Shown here: positions 56,691 to 64,000 of the stretch, piece after piece
Layout of the letters: each line of letters opens with the position of its first letter
Position numbering within the stretch: the stretch's first letter is position 1
DNA from: an uncultured Tolumonas sp.
GTDB taxonomy: Bacteria; Pseudomonadota; Gammaproteobacteria; Enterobacterales; Aeromonadaceae
Direction of reading: 5' to 3'
Assembly: GCF_963676665.1 (NCBI RefSeq)
Contig: NZ_OY781371.1
Location: forward strand, 372,001-436,000
DNA length: 64,000 nucleotides
The notes under the pieces: generated by a model
Told to the model about the DNA's origin: nothing
Databases searched by the model: none
What the model saw: only the letters and a program-made list of their open reading frames with translations
Program-made: the position numbers and the translations under genes

Positions 56691-58337
56691 ATGAAGAAGT
56701 GGTTTAAATCAGGCTCTCCCTGGATCTGGATGACAGGTGGTGCGGTGAGTCTCAGTCTGGTTGCCGTTATTGGTCTGTTGATGCTGATTGGCTGGCGTGG
56801 GTTGGTTTATTTCTGGCCGCACACCATCTATGAATGGCATGTCACCGAAAAAGGCAAACCCGAAGTCGTGATCGGCGAGCTGTATGATCATGAGTTGGTA
56901 CCCAGTGCGCGTATTCAGGCGATGGGTGTTAAATTGCCTGCCAATGTTGGCGAAGTGCTCACTCGTTATCTGGTCAAAACCGGTAACCGTGAATTCGTCC
57001 CGCTGGATTTCCGCTGGATGCTGGAAACTGATATTCAGCAGCGCGCTGAACCGAGCGAACTGGCTGTGCTGGAACGCGCTACGAACGGTAATTTTTACGG
57101 TTACGTTCAGCGTCTGGTGGTCGATGGTAAGCCGCTGGCGGATAACGTACACCAGATCTTGCCTGAGCATTTAAAGCGAGTTCGTAGCATTAATAGTGAT
57201 GCTGATGCGCTACAAAAAGGTGACATTGGAGCTATCAACTACCAGCTGGAAAAATTGCGTATGAAAGAACGCAAGTTGCAGCTGAATAATGAATGGACCG
57301 ATATCACTAAAAAAGAGTTTGCTGATCAGCGTGCTGAGTTAAATAAACAGTATCAAGTGTTAGAAAAACATCTGTTTGAACTCCGAGCACAAGCCAGTCA
57401 TGACACGCTGGTGATGAAAGATATGCGTGGCGTGGAAGTCAGTATTCCACTTACACAAGTATTGGATGTGAACTGGCCCAACCAAATGAGCCTGCTCCAG
57501 AAGATCGGTCACTGGTTCCACCAGATTGGTAAGTTTGTGAGTGATGAACCGCGGGAAGCGAATACAGAAGGCGGGGTATTCCCGGCGATCTTCGGTACAG
57601 TTTTCATGGTAATGCTGATGACCGTGATTGTTACACCACTGGGTGTTGTTGCTGCTGTTTATCTGCATGAATACGCAGGTAAAAATATGATGACGAAACT
57701 CATTCGTATTGCCGTAATTAACCTGGCCGGTGTGCCATCGATTGTTTACGGGGTATTTGGCCTAGGCTTCTTTGTTTACATGGTCGGTGGTGCACTGGAT
57801 AAGATTTTCTATCCTGAATCTCTGCCAAATCCGGTGTTTGGTTCTCCGGGCGTGTTGTGGTCAGCATTAACGCTGGCGATCTTAACGCTGCCAGTTGTGA
57901 TTGTGTCCACAGAAGAAGGTCTGTCTCGTATTCCAAGTGCGGTACGTCATGGTTCACTGGCATTAGGTGCAACGAAAGCAGAAACCTTGTGGCGCATTAT
58001 ATTGCCAATGGCGAGCCCTGCGATCATGACCGGTTTGATTCTGGCTATTGCGCGTGCAGCGGGTGAAGTAGCACCGTTGATGTTAGTGGGTGCGGTAAAA
58101 CTGGCGCCGACCTTACCGGTTGATGGCAATTTCCCGTATTTGCATGTGGAACGTAAATTCATGCATCTGGGTTTCCATATTTTTGACGTTGGTTTCCAAA
58201 GCCCGAATGTGGAAGCGGCACGCCCGCTGGTGTATGCCACCTCATTCCTGCTGGTCACCGTTATTGTCGGTCTGAACCTGACGGCTATCAGTATTCGTAA
58301 CCATCTGCGTGAAAAATATCGCGCGCTGGATAACTAA
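56691..58337 (+). CDS. pstA: Phosphate ABC transporter permease PstA, long form
   Basis: Second permease, 548 residues (E. coli PstA is about 296). Membrane segment 1 at about 12-40, then an insertion of about 240 residues with a charged, probably coiled-coil stretch (about 170-235), then the permease core from about 290 with [16 protein letters not shown] and the ATPase-contact loop [18 protein letters not shown]. 22 bases after pstC. Confidence 0.93.
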   Translation: MKKWFKSGSPWIWMTGGAVSLSLVAVIGLLMLIGWRGLVYFWPHTIYEWHVTEKGKPEVVIGELYDHELVPSARIQAMGVKLPANVGEVLTRYLVKTGNREFVPLDFRWMLETDIQQRAEPSELAVLERATNGNFYGYVQRLVVDGKPLADNVHQILPEHLKRVRSINSDADALQKGDIGAINYQLEKLRMKERKLQLNNEWTDITKKEFADQRAELNKQYQVLEKHLFELRAQASHDTLVMKDMRGVEVSIPLTQVLDVNWPNQMSLLQKIGHWFHQIGKFVSDEPREANTEGGVFPAIFGTVFMVMLMTVIVTPLGVVAAVYLHEYAGKNMMTKLIRIAVINLAGVPSIVYGVFGLGFFVYMVGGALDKIFYPESLPNPVFGSPGVLWSALTLAILTLPVVIVSTEEGLSRIPSAVRHGSLALGATKAETLWRIILPMASPAIMTGLILAIARAAGEVAPLMLVGAVKLAPTLPVDGNFPYLHVERKFMHLGFHIFDVGFQSPNVEAARPLVYATSFLLVTVIVGLNLTAISIRNHLREKYRALDN

Positions 58338-58381
58338 TTTACCGCCCTGGAACAAAGGCTTTTTCCGGAGTAGAAAAAAGT

Positions 58382-59200
58382 ATGATTAACGTAACACCTA
58401 CTATCAGCACCAGCGAAGCGGTTGATTTAGTCAATCTGCCAGCGGAACAAACCGCACTGGAAGTTAAAGGGCTGGATCTGTTTTACGGCAACAAACAAGC
58501 ATTGTTTGATGTCAGCATGAAGATCCCAAAAGGTCAGGTGACGGCATTTATCGGCCCGTCCGGCTGTGGTAAATCAACCTTATTGCGTTGCATTAACCGC
58601 ATGAACGATCTGGTGGAAATCTGCCGGATTGAAGGCGAGATCCTGCTGCACGGCCAGAACATTTATGACAAACGGGTTGATGTCGCTGCATTACGCCGTC
58701 GTGTCGGTATGGTGTTCCAGCGTCCAAATCCGTTCCCAAAATCCATCTATGAAAACGTGGTATATGGTCTGCGTCTGCAAGGCATCAATGACCGTCGTCA
58801 GTTGGATGAAGCCGTTGAGCGCAGTCTGCGTGGCGCGGCATTGTGGGAGGAGGTCAAAGATCGTCTGAACGAAAATGCCTTTGGCTTATCGGGTGGTCAG
58901 CAACAACGTCTGGTCATTGCACGCGCTATCGCAATTGAGCCGGAAGTGCTGCTGCTGGACGAACCAACATCCGCACTTGACCCGATTTCGACGTTAACGA
59001 TTGAAGAATTGATTAACGAACTGAAGAACAAATACACCGTCGTGATCGTAACTCATAATATGCAGCAGGCTGCGCGTGTTTCTGACCAAACAGCGTTCAT
59101 GTATATGGGTGAACTGATCGAATATTCTGATACCAACACCATCTTCACCAAACCGAAGATGAAGAAAACCGAAGACTACATCACTGGTCGCTACGGTTAA
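58382..59200 (+). CDS. pstB: Phosphate ABC transporter ATPase PstB
   Basis: ATPase that drives phosphate import, 272 residues. Walker [22 protein letters not shown]-loop [19 protein letters not shown], signature [16 protein letters not shown], Walker [13 protein letters not shown] and the H-loop [13 protein letters not shown] are all intact. Confidence 0.98.
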   Translation: MINVTPTISTSEAVDLVNLPAEQTALEVKGLDLFYGNKQALFDVSMKIPKGQVTAFIGPSGCGKSTLLRCINRMNDLVEICRIEGEILLHGQNIYDKRVDVAALRRRVGMVFQRPNPFPKSIYENVVYGLRLQGINDRRQLDEAVERSLRGAALWEEVKDRLNENAFGLSGGQQQRLVIARAIAIEPEVLLLDEPTSALDPISTLTIEELINELKNKYTVVIVTHNMQQAARVSDQTAFMYMGELIEYSDTNTIFTKPKMKKTEDYITGRYG

Positions 59201-59218
59201 TAAGCCCGGGAGGTTAAC

Positions 59219-59911
59219 GTGGAAGTAAATAAACATATCTCCGGTCAGTTTAATAACGAACTGGAAACAATCCGCAGCAGCGTGTTAGCCATGGGCGGCA
59301 TGGTTGAGCAACAACTCAGCGATGCACTGGAGGCTATTCATTCTCAGGATGTGGAACTGGCGCGTAATATCGTTGAGACTGATCTGAAAGTAAACGCGAT
59401 GGAAGTTGCGATTGACGAAGAGTGCACCCGTATCATCGCCAAACGCCAACCAGCGGCGATCGATTTGCGCTTGATCCTGATGATCTCCAAGACGGTTACA
59501 GACTTGGAACGGATGGGTGATAGTGCCGACAAACTGGCGCGGATGGTGCTGAATAACGCTGGTCGTACTCAGCCGCCGTTAGTTTCGCTGGATAGCATGG
59601 GTCGTTTAGCGATCAAAATGCTGCATGATGCGTTAGATGCATTTGCCCGCATGGACGTAGAAGCGGCTGTGCGTTTGTATCATGAAGATGACAAGATCGA
59701 CCGTCAGTATGAATCCATCATTCGTGAATTGATGACGTATATGATGGAAGACCCGCGTACCATACCACAGGTGCTGGACGTGCTCTGGTGCGCCCGTTCC
59801 ATCGAACGGATTGGCGATCGTTGCCAGCATATCAGTGATTACATTATCTACTGCGTTAAAGGTAAAGACGTTCGTCATACCAAAATTGACGATGTTGATG
59901 CATTAGGTTAA
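59219..59911 (+). CDS. phoU: Phosphate regulon signalling protein PhoU
   Basis: Helical protein of 230 residues made of two PhoU repeats with metal-binding E/D-rich motifs ([28 protein letters not shown]). It connects PstB with PhoR and shuts the regulon off in high phosphate. It starts with GTG preceded by GGGAGG. Last gene of the operon. Confidence 0.97.
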   Translation: MEVNKHISGQFNNELETIRSSVLAMGGMVEQQLSDALEAIHSQDVELARNIVETDLKVNAMEVAIDEECTRIIAKRQPAAIDLRLILMISKTVTDLERMGDSADKLARMVLNNAGRTQPPLVSLDSMGRLAIKMLHDALDAFARMDVEAAVRLYHEDDKIDRQYESIIRELMTYMMEDPRTIPQVLDVLWCARSIERIGDRCQHISDYIIYCVKGKDVRHTKIDDVDALG

Positions 59912-59919
59912 TAGATATC

Positions 59920-59947
59920 AAGGGCGCGTAAAGCGCCCTTTGTTTTT
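59920..59947 (+). terminator. Rho-independent terminator after phoU
   Basis: The stem AAGGGCGC/GCGCCCTT with a five-base loop is followed by TGTTTTT. The rest of the gap up to 60177 shows only possible promoter sequence. Confidence 0.8.
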
Positions 59948-60177
59948 CTGTAGAAACTCTTTTTCTTACCCAAAATACAATTCTGTAATACAAAGTTTGA
60001 ACTGCAATACACTCTGTTGTCCTGACTGATCTTCCAATCGTCTTAAATTTAACCGGCTGCTATACTTTGCTTCGTTCGTGTCTCTTTTGATACGAAAAAA
60101 TGATAATGCAACCCTTCCGTGGTTTGTGTTGTACCCAACGGGATAATAAAACTAACAATTAAAACTGAGGCTTTTCC

Positions 60178-63100
60178 ATGAAAGGACGCCCCCTCTGGCT
60201 GGCTGCGCTCGGCCTGCTCTGTTTGTCTGCTTGCGACAAACCAGAATCATCATCTCAGCCTGCTGAAAAAAATCAGGTTGCTGCGGTTAAAACAGTTTCT
60301 GCTGCTCAGGAAACCGAGACAGTATTAACTAAAAAAAATGATGTCATAACTAAAACGACATCTAAACCCGTTATTGATAAAAAACAATTAGCCGTATTGG
60401 CCTCTCGTTATTCAAATCGAGCGCTGAGTGTGGTTGATGCATCCGAAATTACATTGGATGGTGCCAGTGCTATTTCGCTGACCTTCTCTGTTCCTCTCGA
60501 TCCTGACCAGGATTTTTCTTCGTTAGTCACCATTACGGATGAAGATAAAGGCGTAGTTGATGGCGCTTGGGAACAAACCGCTAATTTGATGGAATTACGG
60601 TTACGTCATATCGAACCTAAACGGAAATTGGTCATTACTGTCACCGATAAGCTTGAAGCAGTGACTCACGTGCGTTTAAAAGCAGAAGAGCAGTTCCGTA
60701 TTACGACACGAGATCTGCAACCCTCCGTGGGTTTTGCCAGCAAAGGTTCACTGTTGCCCGCGACATTATCAGCAGGCTTGCCGGTTGTGGCATTGAATGT
60801 GGACCAAGTTGATGTCGATTTCTTCCGGGTTAAAGATGACAAAGTGGCGAGTTTTGCAAATCGCTGGGGAACTAATTCATCACTGAACTGGAATACCCGC
60901 GAGCTGATGCCAATGGCTGATTTGGTATATGGCACGCGGTTTGATTTGAAAACAGAGAAAAACACCCGCCAGACGATATTGCTGCCGTTGGATGGCGTTG
61001 CAGCACTGAAGAAACCGGGTGTCTATGTCGCTGTCATGCATCAATCGGGTAATTACGAGTATTACCTGCCAGCAACTTTATTTACCCGCAGTGATATTGG
61101 CCTATCAATGCACCGCTATTCCTCTGATTTAGCCTTATTTACCCAGAGCCTGGTCGATGGCAAAGGTTTAGCCGGCGTATCCGTCCAGTTGCTCAGTGAA
61201 GATGGGCAACAACTTCAGACAGTAACAACCGATGCTGACGGTTATGGCCGTATTACATGGAACAACAAAGGGCGTTTATTACTGGCGCAAAAAGATGAAC
61301 AAGTCAGCATTATTGCTTTAAATTCACCATCGCTGGATTTATCTGAATTCAAAATTGATGGTGATTATCAACATGGTGCCAAGCTCTTTTTCTTCGCCCC
61401 GCGTGATTTGTACCGGCCGGGGGAAACTGTGCCGATCAATGCGTTATTGCGTGATCAAGACGGCCATCGGGTAAAAGAACAACCTGTTAAAGCAGAAATT
61501 ATCAGCGCCGACGGTGAGTCTGTTCAATCCTTTGTTTGGAATGGTAAAGATGGGCTGTATCAGCATGAATATGTAATTGGTGATAACGCGGCTACAGGTT
61601 GGTGGCATTTAAAAGCAACGCTGGGTAGTGGTGAAGAGAAAAGTTACGATTTCCGTGTAGAAGATTTTCTACCGGAACGTATGGCGTTGAATATTAAACA
61701 ATCTGCTGAACCATTAACTACCCGAGATTCGGCTGATTTTGCGATCGAAGGCCATTATTTATATGGCAGCCCGGCGGCTGGAAATACCTTAAATGGCAAT
61801 TTGATCGTTCAAGTTGCACGGAATGCAGTTGAATCACTACCCGGTTATTTGTTTGGTAATTCTGATGACAAACGTTTTGAGCAGAATATTACCTTGGAAG
61901 ATGCCAAACTCGACGATAAAGGGGAAGGGCATGTTACCTATGAAACGCAATGGAGCGAATCACATTCACCATTAAACCTGGTGCTGCTGGCTAGCTTACA
62001 AGAATCGGGTGGGCGTCCGGTTACCCGTCGTAGTGTGCAGGCTGTGTGGCCAGCGGAACAACTGCCTGCAGTTCATCCGCTCTTTGTGAAATCAGCGCAG
62101 ATTGATGATTACGGTGCAGATAAATCTGATATCACGTTAGATGCTGACAGTATTGCTGACTTTAACATTGCGATGGTTAATCCGCAGGGTAAGAAGTTAG
62201 AAAGTAAGGATCTGGTGGTTCGGTTTATACGCGAACGCGAAGATTATTACTGGTACTACGGGGACGGTAGCTGGGATTACTCATCCAACAAAAAAGACAT
62301 CCGTATGTCAGAAGATCATATAACCACTCAAGCTGGAGAGGATACCAAAGTCAGCTATCCTGTTGAATGGGGTGGTTACCGCATCGAAGTCGAAGATCCG
62401 CTGACCGGTGCGATGACAGCGGTACGTTTCTGGGCCGGTTATCGCTGGGATGAATCCGGTACACCGAATGGGGTTGTGCGTCCTGATCAGCTGAAAATGA
62501 CCTTAGACCGTAAAGCCTACTCCTCCGGTGATACGGCACGTGTCCGTATTGAATCACCATCGGCAGGTAAAGGTTATCTGCTGGTGGAATCATTAGATGG
62601 TCTGCTATGGAAACAACCGATTGAATTGCCTGAAAACGGGCAAGGTGAATTTACCATGCCGGTCGATAAAAAATGGCAACGTCATGATCTGTATGTCAAC
62701 GCATTACTGATCCGCCCGGCCAGTCAGCAAGAGAAAAACAGTAAACTGCCACGTCGGGCTGTTGGGTTGATCCATCTGCCACTGCAACGTGATGATCGTA
62801 AAATCAATCTGGAATTGCAGGCTCCGGCCAAAGCGCAACCTAATCAGGCGTTGAAATTACACTTGAAAGCCAGCAAATCAGATGGGAAGTTGCCGGAAAA
62901 ACTGCATGTCATTGTGTCGGCGGTGGATAGTGGTGTCTTAAATATCACTGATTACGTGACGCCCGATCCATTTACCGGATTCTTTGGTAAACGCCATTAT
63001 GGTATCGATCAATTTGATATCTACGGTCAGCTCATTGAAGGAAACTCAGCCCCACTTGCCAGCCTGCGTTATGGCGGCGATGAAGACCCCAGCAAAGGGG

Positions 63101-64000
63101 GTAAAAAACCACAAACTAAAGTGCTGATTGTGGCGCAGCAATCCTCTGTGATTAATGTCGATGAAGAGGGGAATGCTGACGTCAGTTTCAATATTCCTGA
63201 CTTTAATGGTGAACTTCGCTTAATGGCGCAGGTGTGGAGTGACGATGAATACGGTACGGCAGAAAATAAAGTCACTGTTGCTGCCCCATTAATTGCTGAA
63301 CTCGCTATGCCTCGCTTTTTAGCGGGCGGTGATGTTGCTACTTTTGCGTTAGATCTCAGCAATAACTCAGGTCAACCACAGCAGCTCAAAGTGACTTATT
63401 CCGCCAAAGATAAAATACGTCTGACTGGTGATAGCAATGCGACCGTTTCGCTGAAAGATGGTGAGCGCAAGACGTTACAGATTCCAGTAAAAGCGCGTTC
63501 TGGTTTTGGTAACGGCAAGTTAGATATGCATATTGAAGGTGTGAAGCTGGGCAACATGTCTGCTGCTTTCGATAAGCAATGGTCTATTGGTGTCAGGCCT
63601 GCTTACCCTGCGATGAGTTATCGCTATAACCATATTTTATCGAAAGATCAGCCGTGGCCTTTACCACTCGATGATGCACGACTGCTTGATCCTGAAAGTT
63701 TAACCATGCATTTATCGCTTAGTGCCAAACCCATGCTGGATATTGCTACTCATATTCGTGAGCTAGAAGCTTACCCGTATGGTTGCTTAGAGCAAACCAC
63801 CAGTGGGCTTTACCCATCCCTCTATGTTACTAGCACTCAGTTAAAACAGATGGGGATTGTGACATCAGACAGCGATCAGGTCCGTCGCCAGAAAATCGAA
63901 AAGGGTATTGAGCGTTTGCTGGGGATGCAGCTCAGTAATGGTGGTTTCTCGTTGTGGGATAACAAAGGGCCGGAAGAATATTGGCTGACAGTGTATGTCA
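60178..64000 (+). CDS. Bacterial alpha-2-macroglobulin lipoprotein (YfhM-like), 3' end outside the window
   Basis: Large periplasmic protease trap anchored in the inner membrane; 1,274 residues are visible and the frame runs off the right edge (E. coli YfhM has about 1,650). The signal has lipobox LSAC with Cys19 and Asp at +2, which favours inner-membrane retention. MG-type beta domains follow (FFAPRDLYRPGETVPINALL is the typical MG3-like segment), and the thioester motif GCLEQ with Cys1203 lies in PYGCLEQTTSG at about 63781-63813, so it is the thioester-containing type. In many bacteria the next gene is pbpC, which would lie beyond the window. Confidence 0.93.
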   Translation, partial: MKGRPLWLAALGLLCLSACDKPESSSQPAEKNQVAAVKTVSAAQETETVLTKKNDVITKTTSKPVIDKKQLAVLASRYSNRALSVVDASEITLDGASAISLTFSVPLDPDQDFSSLVTITDEDKGVVDGAWEQTANLMELRLRHIEPKRKLVITVTDKLEAVTHVRLKAEEQFRITTRDLQPSVGFASKGSLLPATLSAGLPVVALNVDQVDVDFFRVKDDKVASFANRWGTNSSLNWNTRELMPMADLVYGTRFDLKTEKNTRQTILLPLDGVAALKKPGVYVAVMHQSGNYEYYLPATLFTRSDIGLSMHRYSSDLALFTQSLVDGKGLAGVSVQLLSEDGQQLQTVTTDADGYGRITWNNKGRLLLAQKDEQVSIIALNSPSLDLSEFKIDGDYQHGAKLFFFAPRDLYRPGETVPINALLRDQDGHRVKEQPVKAEIISADGESVQSFVWNGKDGLYQHEYVIGDNAATGWWHLKATLGSGEEKSYDFRVEDFLPERMALNIKQSAEPLTTRDSADFAIEGHYLYGSPAAGNTLNGNLIVQVARNAVESLPGYLFGNSDDKRFEQNITLEDAKLDDKGEGHVTYETQWSESHSPLNLVLLASLQESGGRPVTRRSVQAVWPAEQLPAVHPLFVKSAQIDDYGADKSDITLDADSIADFNIAMVNPQGKKLESKDLVVRFIREREDYYWYYGDGSWDYSSNKKDIRMSEDHITTQAGEDTKVSYPVEWGGYRIEVEDPLTGAMTAVRFWAGYRWDESGTPNGVVRPDQLKMTLDRKAYSSGDTARVRIESPSAGKGYLLVESLDGLLWKQPIELPENGQGEFTMPVDKKWQRHDLYVNALLIRPASQQEKNSKLPRRAVGLIHLPLQRDDRKINLELQAPAKAQPNQALKLHLKASKSDGKLPEKLHVIVSAVDSGVLNITDYVTPDPFTGFFGKRHYGIDQFDIYGQLIEGNSAPLASLRYGGDEDPSKGGKKPQTKVLIVAQQSSVINVDEEGNADVSFNIPDFNGELRLMAQVWSDDEYGTAENKVTVAAPLIAELAMPRFLAGGDVATFALDLSNNSGQPQQLKVTYSAKDKIRLTGDSNATVSLKDGERKTLQIPVKARSGFGNGKLDMHIEGVKLGNMSAAFDKQWSIGVRPAYPAMSYRYNHILSKDQPWPLPLDDARLLDPESLTMHLSLSAKPMLDIATHIRELEAYPYGCLEQTTSGLYPSLYVTSTQLKQMGIVTSDSDQVRRQKIEKGIERLLGMQLSNGGFSLWDNKGPEEYWLTVYV

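Overview
The window is chromosomal DNA from a gammaproteobacterium, probably of the Aeromonadales (Tolumonas- or Aeromonas-like). That placement is an inference. Core proteins (DnaE, AccA, CyoA-E, YajR, SuhB, RdgC, PhoB/R, PstB, PPK, the tRNAs) read very close to the enterobacterial versions, but the gene order is not enterobacterial. PstC and PstA are the long forms familiar from Vibrio and Shewanella relatives. I saw no insertion sequence, prophage, CRISPR array, rRNA or integrase, and the coding density is high.

Layout. 1-3921: the end of dnaE, then accA. 3979-13124 (minus): a complete chemosensory operon of the Wsp (alternative cellular function) type: CheW, CheR-TPR, CheW, methyl-accepting protein, CheA-REC hybrid, CheB, and a REC-GAF-GGDEF diguanylate cyclase as output. 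13182-15656: the AmmeMemoRadiSam trio in two divergent units. 15704-17605: a fructose-type PTS EIIABC gene. 17890-20161: a CHAD protein, a TMEM165/GDT1-type Mn exporter behind a yybP-ykoY manganese riboswitch, and a YdjM-like membrane protein behind a LexA-like box. 20237-20398: tRNA-Phe and tRNA-Thr. 20589-25359: a CNNM/CBS transporter, an HD-GYP phosphodiesterase and a TonB-dependent siderophore receptor with a Fur box. 25565-31711: cyoABCDE (cytochrome bo3 and haem O synthase) followed by yajR. 31797-37923: a shikimate-dehydrogenase-like gene, a CHASE-PAS-PAS-GGDEF protein, a divergent XRE-cupin regulator/BenE transporter pair with two operator-like palindromes, and suhB. 38077-41024: glutaredoxin, YfhL ferredoxin, trhP and rdgC. 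41188-46688: a GNAT gene and sbcDC. 46772-59911: a phosphate island, phoBR-pstS, tadA, ppk-ppx (minus) and pstCAB-phoU, with four Pho-box candidates. 60178 to the right edge: a bacterial alpha-2-macroglobulin lipoprotein, cut by the window.

Two themes link the genes. The first is cyclic-di-GMP: two diguanylate cyclases (one wired to a chemosensory array) and one HD-GYP phosphodiesterase. The second is phosphate and polyphosphate: PhoBR, high-affinity Pst uptake, and PPK/PPX, with a CHAD protein (a polyphosphate-binding family) elsewhere in the window.

The most unusual item is the Wsp-like operon. Its order differs from the Pseudomonas wsp order, and its output cyclase has an additional GAF domain with a cysteine/histidine cluster, so it may combine a phosphorylation input with a second signal. 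Most of the rest is well-known biology in a new arrangement. All calls come from reading the sequence; no database search was run.
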